64,000 bases of DNA from Streptomyces sp. XY006 (GTDB taxonomy: Bacteria; Actinomycetota; Actinomycetes; Streptomycetales; Streptomycetaceae), in assembly GCF_002237655.1 (NCBI RefSeq), contig NZ_NOKT01000028.1, forward strand, positions 60,705 through 124,704, given 5' to 3'. The position numbers were made by a program, and so were the translations under genes. Numbering within the stretch: position 1 is the first letter of the stretch; every line of letters starts with the position of its first letter. This document shows positions 25,165-35,408 of the stretch, piece after piece. The notes beneath the pieces were generated by a model. That model was not told the origin of the DNA. It saw nothing but the letters and a program-made list of their open reading frames with translations, and ran no database searches.

Positions 25165-26085
25165 ATGCGTGTCTTCCGAGGGCGGCGGGGTGCGCGGGGA
25201 CGCCGCGCCGCCGGGACACCCGGCACGGCGGGTATGCCGCGCGCGGCCCGCGTGGCGCTCGGCTGCGTGCCGGGCGTGGCCGCCGTCGCCGCGCTGGTGC
25301 TGTGCGCCCACGGCGTGGAGAACGCCGCCGAGACCTCCGCCCGCGCCACCCCGGCCCGCTCCGCCGCCACGCCGTACACCGCCCCGCGGCCGCCCATCGT
25401 GCCGCGCTCGCACTGGCTGGGCGACGCCGCCCGCGACCAGCCCCGCCCGCGCTACGACGACCGGGTCGCCGCCGTCTTCGTCCACCACACCGACTCGCCC
25501 AACGGCTACGACTGCGCCGACGCGCCCCGCATCATCCGGGGCCTCTACACCGGGCAGACCGGCAGCCGGGACTGGGACGACATCGGCTACAACTTCGTCG
25601 TCGACCGCTGCGGCACCATCTACGAGGGCCGCGCCGGAGGCGTCGAACGGGCCGTCACCGGCGCGCACACCCAGGGCTTCAACCACCGCACCACCGGCAT
25701 CGCCGCCCTCGGCACCTTCACCGCGGGCCTGCCCGTGCCCCGGGCCATGATCCACGCCATCGCCGCGCTCTCCGCCTGGAAGCTGGGCCTGACCGGCACC
25801 GACCCGCGGGCCGGCGTCCGCCTGGTCTCCAGCAACGGGCTGAGCCGCTACGCGGCCGGCACCACCGCCAGGCTGCCCGCCGTGGCCGGCCACAACGACG
25901 GGTACATGACCTCCTGCCCGGGCGCCGCCCTGCACGCCCGCCTGCCCGAGATCCGGCAGCTCGCCGCCCGGCTCCAGGGCCGGCCCGGCCCCGCACAGGA
26001 GGGCCACAGCGAACGCGCGGTGTCGTCACAACCGGGCCCCGTACCGTCGTCCCCTCGGACAGCCGACCGGAGGTGGGGACCTTGA
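25165..26085 (+). CDS. Peptidoglycan recognition/N-acetylmuramoyl-L-alanine amidase, type 2
   Basis: A 306-residue exported amidase. A basic N-terminus and hydrophobic helix (about residues 28-50) act as signal or anchor. The Amidase_2/PGRP domain carries zinc ligands in VAAVFVHHTDSPN (first His) and near the end in VAGHNDGYMTSCPG (His and Cys), with DDIGYNFVVDRCGTIYEGR in between. It cleaves the lactam bond between muramic acid and the stem peptide, or binds peptidoglycan. ATG 25165 was chosen; a longer frame upstream would start in promoter sequence. The stop overlaps the next small ORF. Confidence 0.9.
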   Translation: MRVFRGRRGARGRRAAGTPGTAGMPRAARVALGCVPGVAAVAALVLCAHGVENAAETSARATPARSAATPYTAPRPPIVPRSHWLGDAARDQPRPRYDDRVAAVFVHHTDSPNGYDCADAPRIIRGLYTGQTGSRDWDDIGYNFVVDRCGTIYEGRAGGVERAVTGAHTQGFNHRTTGIAALGTFTAGLPVPRAMIHAIAALSAWKLGLTGTDPRAGVRLVSSNGLSRYAAGTTARLPAVAGHNDGYMTSCPGAALHARLPEIRQLAARLQGRPGPAQEGHSERAVSSQPGPVPSSPRTADRRWGP

Positions 26086-26303
26086 ACAGCAGCAGCGGTA
26101 CGCGGGACGCCCGGGCGCGCACGCGGGGCCGGGCCCGCAGCCCGTGGGCGGTGTTCGGCGCGGTCCTGTCCGTCGTCCTGGGACCCGCCGCGGTGACCGC
26201 CTCCGCGCTCGGCCGGGCCAACGCGGCCCCGCTGCATCACGCGGTGCGGGCCGAGCGGACAGCCCGGCCCCGGCCGCCGCCGGGGCGCCTGATCAGCCCC
26301 TGA
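26082..26303 (+). CDS. Candidate small membrane protein coupled to the amidase gene
   Basis: A 73-residue frame starting at TTG 26082, which overlaps the amidase stop (TTGA), with a strong ribosome site (ggaggtgggg) upstream. A basic N-terminus (RDARARTRGRARS) is followed by one hydrophobic helix (WAVFGAVLSVVLGPAAVTAS) and a proline-arginine tail. Third codon positions are nearly all G or C. Its last 11 bases overlap the convergent DUF4240 gene. No domain recognized. Coupling suggests a co-made partner of the amidase, but that is inference. Confidence 0.55.
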   Translation: MNSSSGTRDARARTRGRARSPWAVFGAVLSVVLGPAAVTASALGRANAAPLHHAVRAERTARPRPPPGRLISP

Positions 26304-26814
26304 AGCGCTCCCAGAGCCGGGGATAGCGCTCCGCCAGCAGGCGCTCGTTCTCGAAGTCCAGCGGGGTGCCCTCCGGCTCGGCCGGCGGGGGCGGGAGCTC
26401 CAGATCGGGTGCGACCACGCCGGTGAGCTGCTCGTAGGCCTCGTCGGCCGCGTAGCCCAGCTCCTCGCCGTCGCCGTCGATCTCCTCGTCGAAGTCCCCG
26501 AGGAGGTCGGCGAGCCCGTCCGGGTCGTGCAGGGCGCCCTCGAAGACCTCCCGGCCCTGGCCGATCAGCCAGCACCGGAAGAAGTCGAAGGCGTCGTCGC
26601 TGGCCCCGTCGAGCAGCACCCACGCGGCGCCCCACAGGTCCCAGCGGTAGGCGCGGTTGTAACGGGACTCGAAGTGCCGGGCGAAGTCCAGGACCGAGTC
26701 CGGATCCAGCCGGGCGAGCCGCTCCACGAGCAGGTCCGCCTGCTCCTCCGGGTCGCCCTCGGCGGCCTCCCGGGCGTCGTCCACCAGCTCCCAGAACTCC
26801 GTCTCGTCCATCAC
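26293..26814 (-). CDS. DUF4240-family protein
   Basis: A 173-residue acidic cytoplasmic protein. The start MDETEFWELVDDAREAA and the core FESRYNRAYRWDLWGAAWVL with FDFFRCWLIGQGREVFEGAL match the DUF4240 family, which has no assigned function. The C-terminus is a short acidic-proline segment followed by a basic helix (ENERLLAERYPRLWERFRG). The first two codons are both ATG (26814 and 26811). It lies between a WYL regulator on the same strand and the convergent small membrane protein. Confidence 0.85.
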   Translation of the reverse strand: MMDETEFWELVDDAREAAEGDPEEQADLLVERLARLDPDSVLDFARHFESRYNRAYRWDLWGAAWVLLDGASDDAFDFFRCWLIGQGREVFEGALHDPDGLADLLGDFDEEIDGDGEELGYAADEAYEQLTGVVAPDLELPPPPAEPEGTPLDFENERLLAERYPRLWERFRG

Positions 26815-26867
26815 GGGTCAAGCATCGGCCCTGGGGCACAGGGGCGCACCCGGAGTGCGCGGGATCG

Positions 26868-27860
26868 TTATGCGCCGCCCTCGGGACGGTAGAGGCGGGC
26901 CAGCCGCGCCGCGTCCGCCGAGAACCGCCGGCGCAGCCCCTCGGGCGCCAGCACCTCGGCCTCCGGGCCCAGCGCCGTCAGCTGGGTGTGGGCGACCTCC
27001 TCGGACTCCACCGGCAGATCCACCGTCACCCATCCGTCGCCGTCCGGCGCGCCCGCCTCCGCCAGGGCCTCCCGGGCCGACAGCGAGTCCAGCGCGTACG
27101 GCAGCCGGCGCACCCCCTCGGGGGAGAGACGCACCACGACCCGCGCGCGCAGGATGGACCGCGCGAACTGCTCCGCCCGCTCCTCCCAGAACGCGGGCAG
27201 GTCGAACTCCGGCTCCCGCTCGAAGCGCTCCACGCCCGGCTCCACCGCCGTGAACCGGTCGATCCGGTACACCCGGAAGGACGCGCCCCCGGCCACCCGC
27301 GCGCACAGGTACCAGACACCGGCCTTCAGCACGAGCCCGTACGGCTCCAGCTCCCGGGAGACCTCCTCCTCGCCGCGCCGGTAGCGGGCGCTGATCCGCC
27401 GGTCGTCCCACACCGCGTCCGCGACCGCCGGCAGCAGCGCGGGCGTCTTCGGCTCCTTGAACCAGTTCGGGGCGTCCAGGTGGAAGCGCTGCGCCGCCGT
27501 CCGGGACGCGTCCCGCAGCGACGGCAGCAGCGCCGCCGAGACCTTCAGCCGGGCCGCCGAGGCCGCGTCCTCCAGGCCCATCTCGCGCAGCGCCCCCGGC
27601 ACCCCGGACAGGAACAGCGCCTCGGCCTCGCCGCGGTGCAGCCCGGTCAGCCGCGTCCGGTACCCGCCGACCAGCCGGTAGCCACCGGCCCGGCCCCGGT
27701 CCGCGTACACCGGCACACCCGCTTCCGACAGTGCCTGCGCGTCCCGCGTCACGGTCCGCTCCGACACCTCCAGCTCCTCGGCGAGCTCGGCGGCCGTCAT
27801 GGAGGGCCGGGACTGGAGCAGCAACACCATCTTGATCAGCCGGGCAGCGCGCATGGCCAC
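26868..27860 (-). CDS. YafY/WYL-domain transcriptional regulator
   Basis: A 330-residue regulator. The N-terminal winged helix (RLIKMVLLLQSRPSMTAAEL, then EVSERTVTRDAQALSEAGV) belongs to the DeoR/HTH_11 type. A WYL ligand-sensing domain follows at about 140-225 (VWYLCARVAGGASFRVYRID), and a WCX-like C-terminal extension after about 240. The family senses ligands such as oligonucleotides or small molecules in DNA-damage and phage-defense settings, but no target is evident here. ATG 27854 is an equally good start. It lies just downstream of aceE, beyond the aceE terminator. Confidence 0.88.
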   Translation of the reverse strand: MAMRAARLIKMVLLLQSRPSMTAAELAEELEVSERTVTRDAQALSEAGVPVYADRGRAGGYRLVGGYRTRLTGLHRGEAEALFLSGVPGALREMGLEDAASAARLKVSAALLPSLRDASRTAAQRFHLDAPNWFKEPKTPALLPAVADAVWDDRRISARYRRGEEEVSRELEPYGLVLKAGVWYLCARVAGGASFRVYRIDRFTAVEPGVERFEREPEFDLPAFWEERAEQFARSILRARVVVRLSPEGVRRLPYALDSLSAREALAEAGAPDGDGWVTVDLPVESEEVAHTQLTALGPEAEVLAPEGLRRRFSADAARLARLYRPEGGA

Positions 27861-27868
27861 ATCATGCA

Positions 27869-27896
27869 GCAGGCCCCCGCCGGGGCGGGGGCCTGC
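27869..27896 (-). terminator. Terminator of aceE
   Basis: Perfect 13-base arms gcaggcccccgcc / ggcgggggcctgc separated by two bases, 29 bases past the aceE stop codon. It also overlaps the region just upstream of the WYL regulator start. Confidence 0.75.
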
Positions 27897-27925
27897 CGAT
27901 CAACGGTCCGAGTCCGGGGGAGGAC

Positions 27926-30628
27926 TCACAGACCGTACTTCTCGCGCGCTTCCTTCACGGACGCGGCCTTGACCTCGCCGCGCTTGGCGAGCTGGGCCAG
28001 GGCCGCGACGACGATGGACTCGGCGTCGACCCCGAAGTGGCGGCGGGCCGCCTCGCGGGTGTCCGACAGGCCGAAGCCGTCGGCGCCCAGCGAGGACCAG
28101 TCCTGCTCGACCCACTGCGCGATCTGGTCCGGGACCTGGCGCATGTAGTCGGAGACCGCCAGCACCGGGCCCTCGGCGCCCTGCAGCGCCTGCCGCACGA
28201 ACGGCACCCGCTCCTCGCCGCGCAAGCCAGCCTCGTCCGCCTCCAGGGCGTCCCGGCGCAGCTCGCTCCAGGACGTCGCCGACCACACGTCGGCCGCCAC
28301 GCCCCACTCGTCGGCGAGCAGCTGCTGCGCCTTGAGCGCCCAGTGGATGGCCGTGCCGGAGCCGAGCAGCTGGATCCGCGGGGCGTTCGCCGGCACGGTC
28401 ACGCCCGCCGACTCCGCCGTGTTGAAGCGGTACAGGCCCTTGACGATGCCCTCGTCGATCCCGGCGACGGACGGCTTCGCCGGCTGCGGCAGCGGCTCGT
28501 TGTAGACGGTCAGGTAGTAGAAGACGTCCTGGTCCTCGCCCGGGGCGGCCTCGCCGTACATCCGGCGCAGACCCTCCTTGACGATGGCCGCGACCTCGTA
28601 GGCGAACGCCGGGTCGTACGTCAGGGCCGCCGGGTTGGTCGCGGCGATGACCGGGGAGTGGCCGTCGGCGTGCTGCAGGCCCTCACCGGTGAGCGTGGTG
28701 CGGCCGGCCGTGGCGCCGACGAGGAAGCCGCGGCCGAGCTGGTCGCCGAGCTGCCACATCTGGTCGGCCGTGCGCTGCCAGCCGAACATCGAGTAGAAGA
28801 TGTAGAACGGGATCATCGTCTCGCCGTGCGTCGCGTACGACGTCGACGCGGCGATGAAGTCGGCCATCGAACCGGCCTCGGTGATCCCCTCGTTGAGGAT
28901 CTGGCCGTTCTTGGCCTCCTTGTAGTACATCAGCTGGTCGCGGTCGACCGGCTCGTACGTCTGGCCCTTGGGCGAGTAGATGCCGAGCGAGGGGAACAGC
29001 GACTCCATGCCGAAGGTGCGCGCCTCGTCGGGGACGATCGGCACCCAGCGCTTGCCGGTCTCCTTGTCGCGGACCAGGTCCTTGACCAGGCGGACGAACG
29101 CCATGGTGGTGGCCACGTTCTGCGAGCCGGAGCCCTTGTCGAAGGAGGCGAACGCCTTCTCCGCGGGGGCGGGCAGCGGGGCGACCGGGTGCACGCGCCG
29201 GGCCGGGGCCGGACCGCCGAGGGCGGCACGCCGCTCCTGGAGGTAGCGGACCTCGGGGGAGTCGGCGCCCGGGTGGCCGTAGGGGACCACGCCGTCGACG
29301 AAGTCGCTGTCCTTGATCGGCAGGCCGAGCAGGTCGCGCATGTTCTTGAACTCGTCCACCGAGAGCTTCTTCATCTGGTGGTTGGCGTTCTTCGACGCGA
29401 AGCCCTCGCCGAGGGTGTGGCCCTTGACCGTCTGGGCCAGGATCACGGTCGGCGCGCCCTTGTGCTCGACGGCGGCCTTGTACGCGGCGTACACCTTGCG
29501 CGCCTCGTGACCACCGCGCGAGAAGTGGAAACACTCGAGGATCTTGTCGTCGCTCAGCAGCTTCGCCAGCTCCACCAGCGCCGGGTCGGCGCCGAAGAAG
29601 TCCTGGCGGATGTAGGCCGCGTCGCGCGTCTGGTACGTCTGGATCTGCGCGTCCGGTACCTGGCGCAGCCGGCGTACGAGCGCGCCCGTGGTGTCGAGCT
29701 GGAACAGCTCGTCCCAGGCCGTGCCCCACAGCGTCTTGATCACGTTCCAGCCGGCGCCGCGGAACTGGGCCTCCAGCTCCTGCACGATCTTGAAGTTGGC
29801 GCGGACCGGGCCGTCCAGGCGCTGCAGGTTGCAGTTGATGACGAAGGTGAGGTTGTCGAGCTCCTCACGGGCCGCCAGCGCCAGGGCCGCCGTCGACTCG
29901 GGCTCGTCCATCTCGCCGTCGCCGAGGAACGCCCACACGTGCGAGGCGGAGGTGTCCTTGATGCCGCGGTTGGTCAGGTAGCGGTTGAAGCGCGCCTGGT
30001 AGATGGCCGACAGCGGGCCGAGGCCCATGGAGACCGTCGGGAACTCCCACAGCCAGGGCAGGCGGCGCGGGTGCGGGTAGGAGGGCAGGCCGTTGCCCCC
30101 CGCCTCGCGGCGGAAGTTGTCGAGCTGCTCCTCGCTGAGCCGGCCGTCGAGGAACGCGCGGGCGTAGATGCCGGGGGAGGCGTGGCCCTGGATGTAGAGC
30201 TGGTCGCCGGAGCCGTCGGCCTCTTTGCCCTTGAAGAAGTGGTTGAAGCCGGTCTCGTAGAGCCAGGCGGCGGAGGCGAAGGTGGCGATGTGGCCGCCGA
30301 CGCCGTACTTGCTGCCCCGGGTCACCATCGCGGCCGCGTTCCAGCGGTTCCACGCGGTGATCCGCTGCTCCATCGCCTCGTCACCGGGCACGTCCGGCTC
30401 GGCGGAGGTCGGGATGGAGTTGACGTAGTCGGTCTCGAGGAGCTTCGGCAGCGCGATGCCGGCGCCCTCGGCGCGCTCCAGCGTGCGGCGCATCAGGTAC
30501 GCGGCACGGTGCGGCCCGGCTGCCTTGGCGACCGCGTCCAGGGAGGCCTGCCATTCGGCGGTCTCCTCCGGGTCCCGGTCGGGGAGCTGGTCGAGCTCGC
30601 TCGGCTGGATGGCGTTGGGGTCGGTCAT
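27926..30628 (-). CDS. aceE: Pyruvate dehydrogenase E1 component, homodimeric
   Basis: Decarboxylates pyruvate with thiamine diphosphate and loads the acetyl group on a lipoyl domain. The 900 residues match the single-chain AceE type. The thiamine-binding tract GDGEMDEPESTAALALAARE is near residue 240. EGITEAGSMADFIAA and FYSMFGWQRTADQMWQLGDQ in the C-terminal half are also diagnostic. ATG 30628 has a ggaagg ribosome site. A perfect palindrome lies 120 bases upstream, and a GntR regulator gene follows further upstream on the same strand. The E2 and E3 partners are encoded nearby (sucB, lpdA). Confidence 0.97.
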   Translation of the reverse strand: MTDPNAIQPSELDQLPDRDPEETAEWQASLDAVAKAAGPHRAAYLMRRTLERAEGAGIALPKLLETDYVNSIPTSAEPDVPGDEAMEQRITAWNRWNAAAMVTRGSKYGVGGHIATFASAAWLYETGFNHFFKGKEADGSGDQLYIQGHASPGIYARAFLDGRLSEEQLDNFRREAGGNGLPSYPHPRRLPWLWEFPTVSMGLGPLSAIYQARFNRYLTNRGIKDTSASHVWAFLGDGEMDEPESTAALALAAREELDNLTFVINCNLQRLDGPVRANFKIVQELEAQFRGAGWNVIKTLWGTAWDELFQLDTTGALVRRLRQVPDAQIQTYQTRDAAYIRQDFFGADPALVELAKLLSDDKILECFHFSRGGHEARKVYAAYKAAVEHKGAPTVILAQTVKGHTLGEGFASKNANHQMKKLSVDEFKNMRDLLGLPIKDSDFVDGVVPYGHPGADSPEVRYLQERRAALGGPAPARRVHPVAPLPAPAEKAFASFDKGSGSQNVATTMAFVRLVKDLVRDKETGKRWVPIVPDEARTFGMESLFPSLGIYSPKGQTYEPVDRDQLMYYKEAKNGQILNEGITEAGSMADFIAASTSYATHGETMIPFYIFYSMFGWQRTADQMWQLGDQLGRGFLVGATAGRTTLTGEGLQHADGHSPVIAATNPAALTYDPAFAYEVAAIVKEGLRRMYGEAAPGEDQDVFYYLTVYNEPLPQPAKPSVAGIDEGIVKGLYRFNTAESAGVTVPANAPRIQLLGSGTAIHWALKAQQLLADEWGVAADVWSATSWSELRRDALEADEAGLRGEERVPFVRQALQGAEGPVLAVSDYMRQVPDQIAQWVEQDWSSLGADGFGLSDTREAARRHFGVDAESIVVAALAQLAKRGEVKAASVKEAREKYGL

Positions 30629-30747
30629 GTCGCCGCCTTCCTCAGTCGAAGGGGGTTCCCTCACGTAAGGGGATCGGGGGTGCCCTTGGTCTTTGGCAGG
30701 ACAGGGCTGGGGCTCGGGTGGCAAGCCCGTCGGCGACTGTAACTCCC

Positions 30748-30764
30748 TGATCGATGATCGATCA
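30748..30764. promoter_or_regulatory. Candidate operator palindrome in the aceE promoter region
   Basis: The 17-base perfect palindrome TGATCGATGATCGATCA (8-base arms around a single G), 120 bases upstream of aceE. GntR/FCD regulators bind short palindromes of this size, and such a regulator is the next gene upstream (30896-31519). Confidence 0.6.
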
Positions 30765-30895
30765 AAGGGTTGAGGGGGAAAACCTCTTGATCACGAGAAA
30801 GTAGGCACGCGGTGCCTCCGACGATGGCACGCGGTGACGGATTTCGGCGTGATTTTCGCAGGTCGGAGGCGTTTGAGCGGGGTGGCGCTCGGGTG

Positions 30896-31519
30896 TCACG
30901 CCCGGGGCGCGCAGCCCAGCACGTGCGCCTTCACGAGTTCCGCGATCCGGGGGTCGCGGCGCTTGAAGGCGGCCACCAGCTCCTCGTGCTCCTCCGCGTA
31001 CGACTGCTGCCGCGTGCCCAGCCAGCGGATGGACAGGGCCGTGAACACCTCGATGCCCAGGCCCTCCCAGGTGTGCAGCAGCACGGAGTTCCCGGCGGCG
31101 CGGACCAGCTCGCGGTGGAAGGCGACGGTGTGCCGGACCTGGGCCGTGCCGTCGGACATGCGGTCGGCCTCGTACAGGGCGCTGACGTGCGGTTCCAGCG
31201 CCGAGCAGTCCTCCGCGAGGGAGCGGGCCGCCAGCTCCGCCGCGATGGCCTCCAGACCGGCCCGGACCGGGTAGCTCTCCTCCAGGTCGGCGGCCGTCAG
31301 GTTGCGCACGCGCACGCCCTTGTTCGGGGCGGACTCGATCAGGCGCAGCGACTCCAGTTCGCGCAGGGCCTCGCGGACCGGGGTCTGGCTGACCTCCAGC
31401 TCGGTCGCGATCCGGCGCTCCACGATCCGCTCGCCCGGCTGCCAGCGGCCGCTGATGATGCCCTCCAGGATGTGCTCGCGGATCTGCTCGCGCAGCGAGT
31501 GGATGACGGGCGCGGTCAT
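30896..31519 (-). CDS. GntR-family regulator, FCD type
   Basis: A 207-residue regulator. The N-terminal winged helix contains IHSLREQIREHILEGIISG and the recognition region VSQTPVREALRELESLRLI. The all-helical FCD ligand domain has conserved metal/ligand residues in VRAGLEAIAAELAA, HTVAFHRELVRAAGN and EEHEELVAAFKRRD. FCD members usually sense organic acids such as pyruvate, lactate or fatty acyl-CoA. The position directly upstream of aceE with a palindrome between suggests it controls pyruvate dehydrogenase. Its ribosome site is gaggag, about ten bases from ATG 31519. Confidence 0.9.
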   Translation of the reverse strand: MTAPVIHSLREQIREHILEGIISGRWQPGERIVERRIATELEVSQTPVREALRELESLRLIESAPNKGVRVRNLTAADLEESYPVRAGLEAIAAELAARSLAEDCSALEPHVSALYEADRMSDGTAQVRHTVAFHRELVRAAGNSVLLHTWEGLGIEVFTALSIRWLGTRQQSYAEEHEELVAAFKRRDPRIAELVKAHVLGCAPRA

Positions 31520-31743
31520 TGAGGGCTCCTCGGTCGGGATCGACGCTTAGACAATACGGCCGGTTCGCTCCGCGGGTGGGGCCGACGAGCGTGCTTGCAC
31601 GCAGGTGAGACATGTTGCACATGGTGTGTGTGGCACCTGGCGGCCCGGGCTGCTCCGCGCGTGGGCGACTGCCCGTCGTCCGTGGCTCGTCGCGCCCACG
31701 CGGCGGAGCCGCACATGTCACGGCCCCGCGCCCCTCGGGTACG

Positions 31744-31780
31744 ACGGTGCCCCGCTCGGGACATCCGAACGGGGCACCGT
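31744..31780 (-). terminator. Terminator of sucB
   Basis: Perfect 11-base arms acggtgccccg / cggggcaccgt with a 15-base loop, 20 bases past the sucB stop codon. The rest of 31520-31743 shows no gene. Confidence 0.8.
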
Positions 31781-31799
31781 ACAGCCGTGGAACCGGAGG

Positions 31800-33626
<1,827 letters not shown>

Positions 33627-33687
33627 GGTTTCGGTTGCTCCTTACGGAAAGTGCGGAAGTCTGTCGTCGCGTTCGTCGACCGAGGGG

Positions 33688-35076
33688 TCAGTCGTGCGCG
33701 TGGAGGGGCTTGCCGGCCAGGGCCAGGTGGGCCTCGCCGAGCGCCTCGTTCTGCGTCGGGTGGGCGTGGATCAGCTGCGCGACCTCGGCGGGCAGCGCCT
33801 CCCAGTTGTAGATCAGCTGGGCTTCGCCGACCTGCTCGCCCATGCGGTCGCCGACCATGTGGACGCCGACCACGGCACCGTCCTTGACCTGGACGAGCTT
33901 GATCTCGCCCGCGGTGTTCAGGATCTTGCTCCTGCCGTTGCCCGCGAGGTTGTACTTCAGAGCGACGACCTTGTCCGCGCCGTAGATCTCCTTGGCCTTG
34001 GCCTCGGTGATGCCGACGGAGGCGACCTCGGGGTGGCAGTACGTCACCCGCGGGACACCGTCGTAGTCGATCGGGACGGTCTTCAGACCGGCCAGGCGCT
34101 CCGCCACCAGGATGCCCTCGGCGAAGCCGACGTGCGCGAGCTGGAGGGTCGGGACCAGGTCACCGACGGCGGAGATGGTCGGCACGTTCGTGCGCATGTA
34201 CTCGTCGACCAGGACGTAGCCGCGGTCCATGGCGACGCCCTGCTCCTCGTAGCCCAGGCCCTGGGAGACCGGGCCGCGGCCGATGGCGACGAGCAGGATC
34301 TCGGCCTCGAACTGCTTGCCGTCGGCGAGGGTGACCTTGACGCCGTCCTGGGTGTACTCGGCCTTCTCGAAGAAGGTGCCCAGGTTGAACTTGATGCCGC
34401 GCTTGCGGAAGGCGCGCTCCAGCAGCTTGGAGCTGTTCTCGTCCTCGACCGGGACGAGGTGCTTCAGACCCTCGACGATGGTGACGTCGGTACCGAAGGA
34501 CTTCCACGCGGAGGCGAACTCGACGCCGATGACGCCGCCGCCCAGGATGATCGCGGACTTCGGCACGCGGTCCAGGACGAGGGCGTGGTCGGAGGAGATG
34601 ATCCGGTCGCCGTCGATGTCCAGGCCCGGCAGCGACTTCGGCACGGAGCCGGTCGCGAGCAGGACGTGGCGGCCCTCCACGCGGCGGCCGTTCACGTCGA
34701 CGGAGGTGGGGGAGGACAGCCGGCCCTCACCCTCGATGTAGGTCACCTTCCGGGAGGCGATCAGACCCTGCAGGCCCTTGTACAGGCCCGCGACCACGCC
34801 GTCCTTGTACTTGTGGACACCGGCGATGTCGATGCCCTCGAGGGTGGCCTTGACACCGAACTGCTCGCTTTCGCGGGCCTGGTCGGCGATCTCGCCCGCG
34901 TGCAGCAGGGCCTTGGTGGGGATGCATCCCCGGTGCAGGCAGGTGCCGCCGACCTTGTCCTTCTCGATCAGGGCGACGTCCAGGCCCAGCTGCGCCCCGC
35001 GCAGGGCCGCGGCGTAACCACCGCTGCCACCGCCGAGGATCACTAGGTCGAAAACGGTGCTGGCGTCGTTCGCCAC
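33688..35076 (-). CDS. lpdA: Dihydrolipoamide dehydrogenase E3
   Basis: Reoxidizes dihydrolipoyl groups, passing electrons through FAD to NAD+. The 462 residues include the FAD motif LVILGGGSGGYAAAL and the redox disulfide in GGTCLHRGCIPTK. The NAD motif is IILGGGVIGVEFAS, the second FAD contact is TISAVGDL, and the C-terminal His-Glu pair lies in HAHPTQNEALGE. GTG 35076 was chosen; it has GGAGG about nine bases upstream and reads straight into the FAD strand. It lies upstream of sucB and downstream of pepA and supplies E3 for the complex. Confidence 0.96.
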   Translation of the reverse strand: MANDASTVFDLVILGGGSGGYAAALRGAQLGLDVALIEKDKVGGTCLHRGCIPTKALLHAGEIADQARESEQFGVKATLEGIDIAGVHKYKDGVVAGLYKGLQGLIASRKVTYIEGEGRLSSPTSVDVNGRRVEGRHVLLATGSVPKSLPGLDIDGDRIISSDHALVLDRVPKSAIILGGGVIGVEFASAWKSFGTDVTIVEGLKHLVPVEDENSSKLLERAFRKRGIKFNLGTFFEKAEYTQDGVKVTLADGKQFEAEILLVAIGRGPVSQGLGYEEQGVAMDRGYVLVDEYMRTNVPTISAVGDLVPTLQLAHVGFAEGILVAERLAGLKTVPIDYDGVPRVTYCHPEVASVGITEAKAKEIYGADKVVALKYNLAGNGRSKILNTAGEIKLVQVKDGAVVGVHMVGDRMGEQVGEAQLIYNWEALPAEVAQLIHAHPTQNEALGEAHLALAGKPLHAHD

Positions 35077-35255
35077 GTCACGTCCTCCATGCATGTGCGC
35101 CGTGAGCCGGTCTTCTCCGACCGGCAGGCGGCTGGTGTCCGGCCGCTCGTTCTTCGGCCCTTCGGTGGGGCCCTGTCCTGCCGAGCCCCATCTTCGCACT
35201 TGTCGGCACACAAGGAGACGCCGGGCTGCTGTGTGAGACGCCCCACGTTCAGATG

Positions 35256-35370
35256 AGCCGCGCCCCGGCAGGGGCGGGGCTGTGTTGATCTGCGGCTCCG
35301 CGCGCGGGCGCGACCAGCGCCCCGGCAGGGGCGCGGGGAACTGCGCGACCAGCCCCCACGCCCCCGCACG
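35256..35370. repeat. Dispersed hairpin repeat cluster downstream of pepA
   Basis: Two hairpins share the core CCCC-ggca-GGGG: 35256-35281 (agccgcgcccc / ggggcggggct, one mismatch) and 35317-35334 (gcgcccc / ggggcgc). The second is followed by gcggggaactgcgcgacc, a motif that recurs near 44700 and 62620; the part at 35272-35316 resembles 20647-20690. It lies 39 bases past pepA and probably acts as its terminator. The interval 35077-35408 has no other feature. Confidence 0.65.
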
Positions 35371-35408
35371 CGCCGCGCCACCGGCGAGACCGGGCTCTCG
35401 GGCGGAGG

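Noticed and set aside
28037..30742. Plus-strand open frame of about 900 codons opposite aceE
   Set aside because: Antisense shadow of aceE; translation shows no known motif.
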